Made by a program: the position numbers and the translations under genes. A stretch of 64,000 nucleotides of DNA from the NCBI GenBank assembly GCA_030442035.1, contig JAUJEA010000007.1, positions 124,001-188,000 of the forward strand, read 5' to 3'. How positions within the stretch are numbered: the stretch's first letter is position 1; every line of letters starts with the position of its first letter. A model generated the notes under the pieces. That model did not search any database. It saw nothing but the letters and a program-made list of their open reading frames with translations, and was not told where the DNA came from. Positions 8,950-17,420 of this stretch are shown here, piece by piece. The stretch comes from Splendidivirga corallicola. Its GTDB lineage: Bacteria; Bacteroidota; Bacteroidia; Cytophagales; Cyclobacteriaceae.

Positions 8950-9864
8950 TTATTGACACAAAGATATGCTCATTTCAGGGTGATAAGGACAAGTATGCTT
9001 ACCAGAATTTTGAAAATCGACAACCAAATTACTGTAAACATCTTTTCCCCAATGAATTGGATCTTCTAAAAGAGAAATGGCCTTTGCTTCATTTACCTTA
9101 AGAACATACCAATCATCAACACTCTGGAGTTGTCCAGAGATCCGGACTGCTTTACCCACTTTATCCAGTATCTTTTGATTAATTGGCCCCCAACCATAAT
9201 CCGTCAACAAAACATAATTCATTTCTCCTTGTTTATCTTTCATCATTAATACCGGAGGAATTCCTCCTGATATACATCTCACGGCACAGGATCGATGGAC
9301 TTTGCCAAATCCGGGTTTCATAACCCCAAAATAACATTTTGGGTCTATGATCTCACCTTGTAGTATGGCTTCTTCCTGTAACGTTAAGAAGTTTGAAACC
9401 GGCTCGGTGCCATCTCTTTTCTCGAAATTGATTATTGAAGCAGATTGGTTGCTAAGCTCCAATAACGTTTTACCGTCGAAATAAATCAACGTTCCCTGAA
9501 CAGTCACCTCATACTGATCCAGAGGTTCATCCATTTTTGAAGCCAGATCATCTACCAGCTCATAAACTCCCATTTTTCCAAAATTAACCAGAATGAATGA
9601 TCTGTAAACTTCCTTTTTATCCGGATCGATTCCCATTTTCACTTTCAGCATTGGAACAGGATGTTTAACAATAACACCTTTCAGCTCGGTTAATTTCCCA
9701 TATTCAAAAGTGCTTTCGTCAAACTTCTCCTCATTGGCTACCACCATAAAGGCAACAAAGGCCATAATCAGCATCAATAAAAAGATGATCAGTTTCAAAG
9801 AACCGGAAATTTTCTTTGGAGCCTTTGGAAGATAGCCTATATAGAATTCATCTTGGTTTTGCAT
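8950..9864 (-). CDS. Membrane-anchored Cys/His-motif protein of a Rieske redox operon, function unknown
   Basis: 304 residues. One membrane helix (about 23-43) follows a short cytoplasmic N-terminus; the rest should face the periplasm. Two OB-like beta-rich regions are likely (55-155 and 165-265). The second opens with DPKCYFGVMKPGFGKVHRSC followed by AVRC, giving Cys177, His190, Cys193 and Cys197, an array that could bind a metal or haem edge. The C-terminus carries HTCPYHPEM (290-298), resembling the TCPMHP heavy-metal-binding motif, and ends SLCQ. It sits 20 nt downstream of the Rieske/ferric-reductase gene, so it is probably its partner. I do not recognise a characterised homologue. Confidence 0.6.
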   Translation of the reverse strand: MQNQDEFYIGYLPKAPKKISGSLKLIIFLLMLIMAFVAFMVVANEEKFDESTFEYGKLTELKGVIVKHPVPMLKVKMGIDPDKKEVYRSFILVNFGKMGVYELVDDLASKMDEPLDQYEVTVQGTLIYFDGKTLLELSNQSASIINFEKRDGTEPVSNFLTLQEEAILQGEIIDPKCYFGVMKPGFGKVHRSCAVRCISGGIPPVLMMKDKQGEMNYVLLTDYGWGPINQKILDKVGKAVRISGQLQSVDDWYVLKVNEAKAISLLEDPIHWGKDVYSNLVVDFQNSGKHTCPYHPEMSISLCQ

Positions 9865-9884
9865 AATTTTTGCGCTTATCCTTC

Positions 9885-10919
9885 TTAACTACTAATGACT
9901 ACAGGTGACCTTTCAGTTCCGGGCTCATAAGGTTTCGGGTTCAAATAAACTTTATTGTCTTCCAAAACAATATCAAATGTTTCAACCTTTTCAGTGAATG
10001 GAGGGGGCGAACATCCATTATGGGGTAAGTATTGATAACCATGCCAGGGGCATGTAATACATCCATCTACAATTTTACCTTCACCTAATGGACCATTCTG
10101 ATGTCTGCAAACATTAGAAACAGCTGATAACTTACCATCATATTTGAAGATTGCAACTTTTTCCCCATTCACATTGATGGTCACAGCTTTATTTTCAGGA
10201 ATTTCCTCTACAGTTCCTACCAGCACATAACCTCTTTGGTTAAGGCTTTTCTCACGATCATTTTTCACCTCCTTAAAAGCTGTCATCAAATGCAAAATGA
10301 CAATGGTAAACAAACCTATTCCCAATAGAGTAAGCATAATGGGCTCCGGTTCTGATTGTGCAATACCTAAGGCCACGTGTAAAATTACCAGTGCATATGC
10401 AACATAAACCATCATATGCATCGCCTTCCAGAATCTGGGACCTAAATTGGTCAACCAAAAATCATGGCTGGTTGCAGCCATCAGGAAAAGGATGATCAAA
10501 GCAAAGAACCCCAGTGTTTGGAATGGAAAGTTTAAAAGATCTCCATATTCGTTGTTCGATACGAAAATTGAAACAAGAGGATTGACATTACCTAATGCAT
10601 GAAATTGAATAATACTGAAACCGCCATGTATAAATGCTATCAAAAACATGGTAACACCAAGGTGTCTTCTATTATAGAGTAAAGGAAGGAACCTGGTATT
10701 CAAGCGGCTCAATGGGCCTATGATCAAAATGATATGCAGTATTAATATGGACAGGGAGCCGGAAGCTCTAATAATGAGTGCTTCCTCTGTGATATTAGGC
10801 TTAAGTATCATCGTAAGAACAATGAATGCTAGTAAGTAGAGGATTATTCCCAGAAATATATAAAGGTCATATAGTTTCTTTTGACGGTTCCAAAGTACCG
10901 CAACATATTGATGAGCCAT
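9885..10919 (-). CDS. Ferric reductase-like membrane protein fused to a Rieske [2Fe-2S] domain
   Basis: 344 residues. The N-terminal two thirds (about 20-215) has six hydrophobic helices of the ferric-reductase-like (YedZ/MsrQ/NOX) type, with His62, His98, His168 and His181 placed as possible b-haem ligands. The C-terminal part (about 230-325) is a Rieske domain with CRH at 271-273 and CPWH at 290-293, the complete cluster-binding set, followed by a Pro-rich turn. Electron flow between haem b and the Rieske centre across the inner membrane is the natural inference; direction and partner are unknown. It is flanked within 3-20 nt by the two proteins of the same operon. Start ATG 10919 (MAHQYVAVL). 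Confidence 0.82.
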   Translation of the reverse strand: MAHQYVAVLWNRQKKLYDLYIFLGIILYLLAFIVLTMILKPNITEEALIIRASGSLSILILHIILIIGPLSRLNTRFLPLLYNRRHLGVTMFLIAFIHGGFSIIQFHALGNVNPLVSIFVSNNEYGDLLNFPFQTLGFFALIILFLMAATSHDFWLTNLGPRFWKAMHMMVYVAYALVILHVALGIAQSEPEPIMLTLLGIGLFTIVILHLMTAFKEVKNDREKSLNQRGYVLVGTVEEIPENKAVTINVNGEKVAIFKYDGKLSAVSNVCRHQNGPLGEGKIVDGCITCPWHGYQYLPHNGCSPPPFTEKVETFDIVLEDNKVYLNPKPYEPGTERSPVVISS

Positions 10920-10922
10920 AAG

Positions 10923-11351
10923 CTATTTTGTCGTGTTTATGGATGATAAAATCTTTTTATGGATTTGATCATAGATAATGATGTTATTCGGAACACTCAT
11001 ATTATCCAGTTTTGTGGAATAAACCTTGGGATCACCTATAGCGAATAAGAACTGAGCGCCTTTGATATCATTGTTGTTTGATATGTAAACCCCAACAGCA
11101 GGCGAGTTAAAGGCTTTTTTTAAATCAAAAGATAGTTCTATGGAACCATCATTATTTTTTCCGATTTCGATACTAAAGGATTCCAAATCTTCCTGGAAAG
11201 CAGCTTGCTCAAAATGTTGTGTATCCGCTTTAGCAACTGTATCATAAGGAAACTCCGGAACATTAAAAACTGCGATTAAAAATAATACCGGAAGAATAAC
11301 ACCGATTATCATCCACATCAAACGATGCCTTCTTCTTAACGGACTAATCAT
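10923..11351 (-). CDS. Small single-pass membrane protein of the Rieske operon
   Basis: 142 residues from ATG 11351. A basic N-terminus (SPLRRRHRL) and one hydrophobic helix (MWMIIGVILPVLFLIAVF) are followed by a soluble, probably periplasmic, region without recognisable domain (ends SINTTK). The frame is open further upstream to 11429, but ATG 11351 overlaps the stop of the preceding gene by 8 nt, a typical translational coupling, so it is preferred. It is followed 3 nt later by the Rieske fusion gene. Function unknown; context suggests a subunit or maturation partner of the redox protein. Confidence 0.6.
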   Translation of the reverse strand: MISPLRRRHRLMWMIIGVILPVLFLIAVFNVPEFPYDTVAKADTQHFEQAAFQEDLESFSIEIGKNNDGSIELSFDLKKAFNSPAVGVYISNNNDIKGAQFLFAIGDPKVYSTKLDNMSVPNNIIIYDQIHKKILSSINTTK

Positions 11352-11595
11352 GATACCCCCTTTCTTCAAGTGGCGAGGTTGATCTTTTGCTTTTTCTCCA
11401 CCTTTTGAAAAGCAATGGCCAAAGCGCAATGGCTCCCGGAAGAATGATCAACCTAAAGCCAATACCGGTGCCTTTGGCATTCTCATCCATTTGTCCCACT
11501 AACTTTGTCACAAATATGATTGAAAATATTAATCCAATAAGTAAGTAAATGCCCAGGAGGGCAAAAATATAGGATAAAATAGTAGTCATGTCCAA
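11344..11595 (-). CDS. Small membrane protein, first gene of the Rieske operon
   Basis: 83 residues, starting MDMTTILSYIFALLGIYLLI. Two hydrophobic segments (about 5-30 and 47-63) separated by a short charged loop, then a basic tail. No known family is evident. It overlaps the next gene by 8 nt and is the first of five minus-strand genes ending at 8218, all tightly spaced, which implies a common promoter in the 108 bp between 11595 and the divergent GNAT gene. Confidence 0.6.
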   Translation of the reverse strand: MDMTTILSYIFALLGIYLLIGLIFSIIFVTKLVGQMDENAKGTGIGFRLIILPGAIALWPLLFKRWRKSKRSTSPLEERGYHD

Positions 11596-11703
11596 ATAAA
11601 ATTCTTCTGAATATATTGAATAATTGAAGTTTAATCAATGTAATTAAATATAATTACGAAGCGGCTGATTAAGTTTGTCGCAAATATTACAATTGCAAAG
11701 GAG

Positions 11704-12111
11704 ATGAGCCTAGAATTAACGGAGAGCAAAGACATCAGGGAAGAGGAAGTTGTCAATCTTTATAGAGCCAATAAGTGGTCTTCAGCCAACAAACCCAAAC
11801 AACTGGTAGCTGCTCTCAAAAACTCCCACACGCTACTAACTGTACGGGATAAAGGGAAATTAATCGGCTTGGGAAATGCCATTTCAGATGGGCACCTGGT
11901 TGTTTATTATCCTCACTTACTTGTGTTGCCTGAATATCATGGAAAAGGTATAGGTAAAATGATCATGCACAGGTTTCAGGAAAAATTTAAACATTTCCAT
12001 CAACAAATACTTGTTGCTGATGGAAATGCCATAGAATTCTATAAACACTGCGGGTTTAGTCCTGCTGGAAATACTCAATCAATGTGGATTTACACAGGGA
12101 ATGATCATTAA
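11704..12111 (+). CDS. GNAT-family N-acetyltransferase
   Basis: 135 residues with a single GNAT domain: LLTVRDKGKLIGLGNAISDG on strands 2-3, LLVLPEYHGKGIGKMIMHRF containing the acetyl-CoA pyrophosphate-binding (R/Q)xxGxG/A-type loop HGKGIG, and ADGNAIEFYKHCGFSP in motif B. Such small acetyltransferases act on amines or protein N-termini; the substrate cannot be read. Divergent from the Rieske operon; followed by a hairpin with a short T run. Confidence 0.85.
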   Translation: MSLELTESKDIREEEVVNLYRANKWSSANKPKQLVAALKNSHTLLTVRDKGKLIGLGNAISDGHLVVYYPHLLVLPEYHGKGIGKMIMHRFQEKFKHFHQQILVADGNAIEFYKHCGFSPAGNTQSMWIYTGNDH

Positions 12112-12154
12112 ACTGATTTATGGTATCAATGTATTTGAATAAATTACAAGTTTG

Positions 12155-12195
12155 GAATTACGATATAAGCTCCGTTCATCGTAATTCGTAATTTT
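12155..12195 (+). terminator. Intrinsic terminator between the GNAT gene and pyc
   Basis: A perfect 10-bp stem GAATTACGAT / ATCGTAATTC (12155-12164 with 12178-12187) with a 13-nt loop, followed on the plus strand by GTAATTTT. It ends the GNAT transcript about 45 nt after its stop. The stem is AT-rich, so termination may be weak; the converging pyc gene ends 40 nt beyond. Confidence 0.5.
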
Positions 12196-12227
12196 CAATT
12201 CGTCATTCAATCGATAGATTCAGGCTC

Positions 12228-15200
12228 TCATCCCAAAGCCACAACTAGATCGTCCTGCTCTACCATTTCCCCTTCGCTCAGCACTACTTCTTTTACTTCA
12301 CCATCAAATGGAGCTGAAATAGTAGTTTCCATTTTCATGGCTTCAATGACAAACAAAGGTTCACCTTCTTTTATCTGCTCTCCGGAATTGACCAGTACTT
12401 TGGCCAACCTTCCTTGCAAAGGGGCCCCAATTTCACTTTCTGTTTCTGCTTTTTTATGAGCAGGTTTTACCGATTGATAAGAGTTATCTCTAACCTCTAT
12501 ACGCCGTGCCTGCCCGTTCAATTCAAAGGTAACTGTACGAATACCGTCCTCATTCGGTGCAGAAACGAAGAGCATCTTTATGATGATCGTTTTACCCTGA
12601 CCAATTTCCACAATGATCTCCTCATTGTTTTTCATTCCATAGAAAAAAGCAAGGGTAGGCAAATGCGTGACTTCACCGTAAAGCTGTTTGTGATTATAAA
12701 AATCCTCAAATACCTTAGGGTACAATAAATAAGAAATGAAATCCAGCATCGTTAAAGAACTATCAAACTTCTGTTGAAAGGTTTCAAATTCCAAATGGAA
12801 ATTAACTGGCTCGAGATGTGCATTAGGCCTGTCAGTAAAGGGCTTTTCTCCTTTTAATATTATCTCTTGCAGCTTTTTAGGAAAACCACCAAAAGGTTGC
12901 CCCAAATCTCCTTTAAAGAATTTAACAACAGATTCCGGAAATGCTAAAGCAGCGCCATTGCTCTCAATATCCTCGGCAGTTAAATTATTGGAGGTCATGA
13001 AAAGAGCCATATCACCCACTACTTTAGAAGAGGGTGTTACTTTAACGATATTTCCAAACAGCTCATTGACAATAGCATAGTTCCTCTTGATATCTTCGAA
13101 TTTGTGTTCCAGGCCTAAGGCAATAGCCTGGGGCCTAAGATTAGAGTATTGACCGCCAGGAATTTCATGCTCATATACTTCGGCAGTTCCTGCTTTCAGA
13201 CCAGACTCGAATGGGTAATAAAACTCCCTTACATCTTCCCAATAATTAGAATATTCATTTAGTGAGTGAATATCGAATTCAAGATTTCTGGGTTGATTTT
13301 CCATATAAGCCACAACAGAATTGAAGTTAGGCTGAGAGGTTAATCCCGAAACCGCACTTAGTGCTACATCAACGACATCCACACCGGCCTCAATGGCTTT
13401 CAGGTAAGTAGCCGATTGAATCGATGAGGTATCATGTGTGTGCAGATGTATTGGAATATCAATGGCTTTTTTGAGTTCAGTAATTAATTTCTGGGCAGCG
13501 AAAGGCTTTAGAAGACCAGCCATGTCCTTTACGGCCAGGATATGAGCCCCTTCGTCTTCTATTTGCTTGGCAAGATCCAAATAATATTGAAGTGTATATT
13601 TCTTGTTATTTGGATCAAGAATGTCACCAGTATAACTAATGGCGGCCTCAGCAAGGGCTTCCGTTCTTTCTCTAACGGTTCGGATACTAACCTTCATGGC
13701 TTCCAGCCAATTTAAGGAATCAAATATTCGAAATACATCTATTCCATTTTCCCATGATGCCTCGATAAATTTCTCAATGAGATTATCGGGATAAGCCTTA
13801 TATCCCACGCCATTGGAGCCACGCAACAACATTTGGAGCAGGATATTAGGTACCGCTTCCCGGATGCGTTGCAATCTCCTCCATGGATCTTCATGCAAAA
13901 ACCGCATAGCCACATCAAACGTAGCTCCTCCCCAAACTTCCATAGAAAATACCTGAGGATGATTTTTGGCAAAGCCTTCAGCCACCTTCAGCATATCCAG
14001 TGTTCTTACTCTTGTGGCTAACAGCGATTGATGTGCATCCCGAAATGTTGTATCCGTATATTGGATCTTTGGATTGTCTTTCAGCCAATCGATAAACTTG
14101 TCCCTACCAAGTTTAGTCAGTTTGTCTTTGGTCCCTTCGGGATAAGAAGAATATTTATCAAAGTCCGGAACCTTAGGGAGTCTAAAGCTTCTGTTAGGAT
14201 CCATTTCCTTAACATCCGAATTGCCATTGACTATCACATTGGCCAGGTACCTCAGTGTTTTAGTACCTCTATCCATTCTTCTTGGGATTTCAAAAAGATC
14301 AGGATGATTATCGATAAAGCTGACCGTTGCCAAACCACGATAAAAGGTTTTATTGGATAATACATTTTCCAAAAAACCAATGTTTGTTTTAACCCCCCTG
14401 ATTCTGAACTCCCTCAAAGTTCTGTTCAAACGTTGCGCAGCACCCTTCAAAGTTCGGCCTGATGACGAGATTTTAACCAACATGGAATCAAAGAAAGGAG
14501 AAATCTTCACACCGGGATATGAACTTCCCTCATCCAATCTTATACCAAAACCACCGGCATTTCTATAAGCAATGATGGTCCCATAGTCAGGTTTAAAACC
14601 ATTCTCGGGATCTTCGGTAGTTACCCGGCATTGAATGGCATAACCGTTACACTTAATATCTTCTTGGCTATTGATAAATATTCTGGGATCTTCAAGTCTT
14701 GTCCCTTTTGCAATCAAGATCTGAGATCGAACAATATCCACTCCGGTTACTTCTTCAGTGATAGTATGTTCAACCTGTATCCTGGGGTTTACCTCAATAA
14801 AATATATGTTCTCATCCCTGTCTACTAAAAATTCAACCGTACCAACATTGTTATAATTGACCTGCTTACAAATTCTTAAGGCATAGTCATAGATCTTATC
14901 TTTAGTTTCCTGTTGAAGAACAGGACATGGTGCAATTTCCACTACCTTCTGAAACCTTCTTTGTACTGAACAATCTCTTTCAAATAAATGAACGATATGT
15001 CCATAGTTGTCGCCCATGATCTGGACCTCTATGTGCTTCGGCTCCTGGATAAATTTTTCAAGAAAAACAGTATCATCACCAAAAGCATTGAGCGCTTCAT
15101 TCCTGGCTTCTTCAAATGCATTCTTCAACTCCTGGTCACTTTTCACCACGCGCATACCACGTCCGCCACCTCCAGCAGCAGCTTTCACCATTACCGGATA

Positions 15201-15680
15201 GCTAATTCTGTTTGCTTCTTTTTGGGCAATCTCGAAGCTTGTTAATTCCTCTTTACTATCTTCAATGATTGGAACCTCTGCAGCAATAGCAATATTTTTT
15301 GCTGCGACCTTGTCGCCTAACTGTTCCATCACTTCCGGTTCCGGGCCAACGAAGATAATGCCCTCCTCCCGGCATCTTCTTGCAAAATTTACATTCTCCG
15401 ACAAAAATCCGTAACCCGGATGAATCGCATCAATATGATGTCTTTTAGCTAAGCCAATAATCTCTTCAATATCAAGGTATGGTTTTAGAGGATCATCATC
15501 CCTACCAATTTGATAGGCCTCATCTGCTTTGTAACGATGTAGTGAATATCGGTCTTCATAGGTATACATAGCAACCGTTCTGATCCTTAATTCAGAAGCG
15601 GCTCTTAAAACTCTGATGGCTATCTCTCCTCTGTTGGCAACTAAAATCTTATTGATTTCCTTCAATGGATCTTGTGTCAT
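12228..15680 (-). CDS. pyc: Pyruvate carboxylase
   Basis: 1150 residues, the standard length of single-chain pyruvate carboxylase, which makes oxaloacetate from pyruvate, bicarbonate and ATP. Biotin carboxylase domain at about 8-460 (NKILVANRGEIAIR start; GGGGRGMRVV glycine loop; FIEVNPRIQVEHT), carboxyltransferase at about 540-805 (TDTTFRDAHQSLLATR; HLHTHDT metal ligands), PYC/OADA conserved region to about 1030 and a C-terminal biotinyl domain with EAMKMET, biotinylated Lys at 1116. Cytoplasmic, anaplerotic. Monocistronic: its 5' side is 218 bp of intergenic sequence to a divergent gene. Confidence 0.97.
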   Translation of the reverse strand: MTQDPLKEINKILVANRGEIAIRVLRAASELRIRTVAMYTYEDRYSLHRYKADEAYQIGRDDDPLKPYLDIEEIIGLAKRHHIDAIHPGYGFLSENVNFARRCREEGIIFVGPEPEVMEQLGDKVAAKNIAIAAEVPIIEDSKEELTSFEIAQKEANRISYPVMVKAAAGGGGRGMRVVKSDQELKNAFEEARNEALNAFGDDTVFLEKFIQEPKHIEVQIMGDNYGHIVHLFERDCSVQRRFQKVVEIAPCPVLQQETKDKIYDYALRICKQVNYNNVGTVEFLVDRDENIYFIEVNPRIQVEHTITEEVTGVDIVRSQILIAKGTRLEDPRIFINSQEDIKCNGYAIQCRVTTEDPENGFKPDYGTIIAYRNAGGFGIRLDEGSSYPGVKISPFFDSMLVKISSSGRTLKGAAQRLNRTLREFRIRGVKTNIGFLENVLSNKTFYRGLATVSFIDNHPDLFEIPRRMDRGTKTLRYLANVIVNGNSDVKEMDPNRSFRLPKVPDFDKYSSYPEGTKDKLTKLGRDKFIDWLKDNPKIQYTDTTFRDAHQSLLATRVRTLDMLKVAEGFAKNHPQVFSMEVWGGATFDVAMRFLHEDPWRRLQRIREAVPNILLQMLLRGSNGVGYKAYPDNLIEKFIEASWENGIDVFRIFDSLNWLEAMKVSIRTVRERTEALAEAAISYTGDILDPNNKKYTLQYYLDLAKQIEDEGAHILAVKDMAGLLKPFAAQKLITELKKAIDIPIHLHTHDTSSIQSATYLKAIEAGVDVVDVALSAVSGLTSQPNFNSVVAYMENQPRNLEFDIHSLNEYSNYWEDVREFYYPFESGLKAGTAEVYEHEIPGGQYSNLRPQAIALGLEHKFEDIKRNYAIVNELFGNIVKVTPSSKVVGDMALFMTSNNLTAEDIESNGAALAFPESVVKFFKGDLGQPFGGFPKKLQEIILKGEKPFTDRPNAHLEPVNFHLEFETFQQKFDSSLTMLDFISYLLYPKVFEDFYNHKQLYGEVTHLPTLAFFYGMKNNEEIIVEIGQGKTIIIKMLFVSAPNEDGIRTVTFELNGQARRIEVRDNSYQSVKPAHKKAETESEIGAPLQGRLAKVLVNSGEQIKEGEPLFVIEAMKMETTISAPFDGEVKEVVLSEGEMVEQDDLVVALG

Positions 15681-15898
15681 TCTTTAAAATAATAATTAGA
15701 TGATAAGATTAAAACTGAGGGTTATGCAGTCTATTGAGCTTTTGAAATGATTGCGGAAAATTAGTTTATTTTCATCAATCAGGCAACGATCACCGAATAA
15801 AATGCATTTCAGTAAAGAAATAAAGATAGATAGGTTACCTCAAGAATAATTTTCAATTAACAACATATACTACACTGATAATTTTTATTAGGATTTTT

Positions 15899-16348
15899 AT
15901 GAACATTAAAAGGATTATATTGATTACAGGGATAGTCGTTGCGCTTATTTTGACTTTGGATATTATCAGTGTCGGTATGTATGACTACAGAAAGAATACT
16001 TTATCAAAAAAAGAGTTCTTACAAAAAAGTGATCAAACCAGAGAACTTGCTGCTATCAAAAGACCGGAACAACTTTTCTCAAATATTGAAAAAATAACAA
16101 AAGCAGCTAAGCCTGATTTTAGTGTGAAGTCAACTTCGAAAGGGCAGTTTTCGATAAATTTGACTACCTATAGTCACGAACCGGTCACAGTAAAAATATA
16201 CGACATCATCGGAAATCTTTTGTTACAAGAATCCTTTACAAACAATGCTTTTCCCAGAGAGTATAAATTCCATGGCAGGAAAAACAAATGTTATGTGGTA
16301 ATGGTCACTTACGCTAACCACACAAAAACCAAGAAGATTATCGCATAA
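15899..16348 (+). CDS. Membrane-anchored small protein with a T9SS-type C-terminal-domain-like fold
   Basis: 149 residues. An N-terminal helix (about 5-27, IILITGIVVALILTLDII) is followed by a charged linker and a C-terminal beta region (about 80-149) that looks like the Por/T9SS type A sorting domain: VTVKIYDIIGNLLLQESF, then a Gly-Arg turn and CYVVMVTYANHTKTKKIIA. Type IX sorting domains usually sit behind a long exported passenger, but here there is almost none and the N-terminus looks like a membrane anchor rather than a cleavable signal. Function unknown. It converges with the TapB-like gene, 55 nt apart. Confidence 0.55.
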   Translation: MNIKRIILITGIVVALILTLDIISVGMYDYRKNTLSKKEFLQKSDQTRELAAIKRPEQLFSNIEKITKAAKPDFSVKSTSKGQFSINLTTYSHEPVTVKIYDIIGNLLLQESFTNNAFPREYKFHGRKNKCYVVMVTYANHTKTKKIIA

Positions 16349-16403
16349 GAGTCAAGGGTCCTATGAATTCATGAAGGAACCAATTCTTATTAAACCATAC
16401 CGG

Positions 16404-17120
16404 CTATTGTTTGAAGTTTGTTAAAACAGAATAACCCATCAATTTTCCCTTTTTATTGTAGGACTCAGTTTTTACAGTACCAACATCTTTGCTATACCAT
16501 GCCACGGATTTTGCTTTGACTTTGGCTATCATGATCTGTGAGTCAATATTTTCCGAAATTTTAATACAATTAAAAGTTCCAGCATCCGTAGTGACATTTT
16601 CAATAGCTTCAACTTTTCTGTCGGTAACGTTCACTCTCATTTTGATGACAGGACCAAAAGTTATTTCCATGAATCCATCGGCAAGCTCATCACCGGCCTT
16701 AGGATTTGAGGGTATTTCCAGTTGATCTGCGTCTACCGTGGCTTCCATATTTGCATAAGCCTTTGTTTGTTCCAGATTTATCAAGGATCTCATATCTACT
16801 TTAAACACTCCTCCCTCGCATTTTACCTCATATTCGCCTGAATTCACCAACTCATCTTTCTTATCGTATAATTCCATGCTCACTTTAACCATTACATCAC
16901 CACCACTGACTGTTTTTTCCAAAACTTTGTGTTTAACTCTGGAATCCGCTTTTCCTTTTGAATCATAATTGGTCATTTCAAATTCAGTTCCCTCACTCAT
17001 AGGAAAATAAGCGACGCAGTCTTGAGCTTTTGCATTTATGACTAAAATTGAGCTTAAAAATAATATTAAAGGAAGGCTAGTAAGATGCTTGACAATTGTT
17101 CGGTCCACTAATTTTTTCAT
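16404..17120 (-). CDS. Exported TapB-like (DUF3108-like) protein
   Basis: 238 residues with a signal peptide ending near residue 32 (LILFLSSILVINAKAQ). The mature part begins DCVAYFPMSEGTEFEMTNYD, typical of the Bacteroidota TapB/DUF3108-like family, and continues as beta strands with DAGTFNCIKISE and AKSVAWYSKDVGTVKTESY near the C-terminus. Likely a periplasmic or outer-membrane-facing beta-sandwich protein; no enzymatic residues are obvious. Monocistronic; the 300 bp upstream are shared with the divergent NtrC-type operon. Confidence 0.65.
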   Translation of the reverse strand: MKKLVDRTIVKHLTSLPLILFLSSILVINAKAQDCVAYFPMSEGTEFEMTNYDSKGKADSRVKHKVLEKTVSGGDVMVKVSMELYDKKDELVNSGEYEVKCEGGVFKVDMRSLINLEQTKAYANMEATVDADQLEIPSNPKAGDELADGFMEITFGPVIKMRVNVTDRKVEAIENVTTDAGTFNCIKISENIDSQIMIAKVKAKSVAWYSKDVGTVKTESYNKKGKLMGYSVLTNFKQ

Positions 17121-17266
17121 TTCACAGTTTAGCTTAGGGTTATAATATAGTTTCTGTGGTAAGTTAGTAAAGTAAGTTTATCAAATAGTTATTTCCAATT
17201 TAACAAATGATTGACAACAAAGAAAGAAGTTTATTTCAGGTTTCATAAAAGAAACACACGTCAACT

Positions 17267-17305
17267 TGTTCGGTATTGGGACAAAAAAGTGTTCGTTTTT
17301 GAACA
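17267..17305. promoter_or_regulatory. Tandem inverted repeats, candidate activator sites of the first NtrC-type operon
   Basis: Two related elements 22 bp apart: an imperfect TGTTC-N7-GGACA (17267-17283) and a perfect TGTTC-N6-GAACA (17290-17305). The second is centred 73 bp upstream of the -24 GG of the candidate sigma-54 promoter at 17369. Spacing of about two helical turns fits cooperative binding by a dimeric activator, plausibly the regulator encoded immediately downstream. The rest of the 300-bp gap 17121-17420 shows nothing else clear. Confidence 0.45.
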
Positions 17306-17368
17306 AAAAGGTTAGTTAAAAATTTTCAGTATCGTGCGAAAATGAACATATTCGCATGAAAGGGTTTT

Positions 17369-17384
17369 TGGCACAATTTAAGTT
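17369..17384 (+). promoter_or_regulatory. Candidate sigma-54 (-24/-12) promoter for the first regulator/kinase operon
   Basis: TGGCAC followed after 5 nt by AAGTT. The -24 box is perfect; at -12 the G is kept but the usual C is T. The predicted start of transcription is near 17395, about 26 nt before the GTG start of the regulator gene. Confidence 0.4.
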
Positions 17385-17420
17385 GAAGCCCAAACAGTTT
17401 TAAACTCAAAATTTAGCACC

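Noticed and set aside
12414-15245. Several plus-strand frames of 60-110 codons opposite pyc
   Set aside because: They are shadows of a well-conserved gene on the other strand, without ribosome-binding sites.
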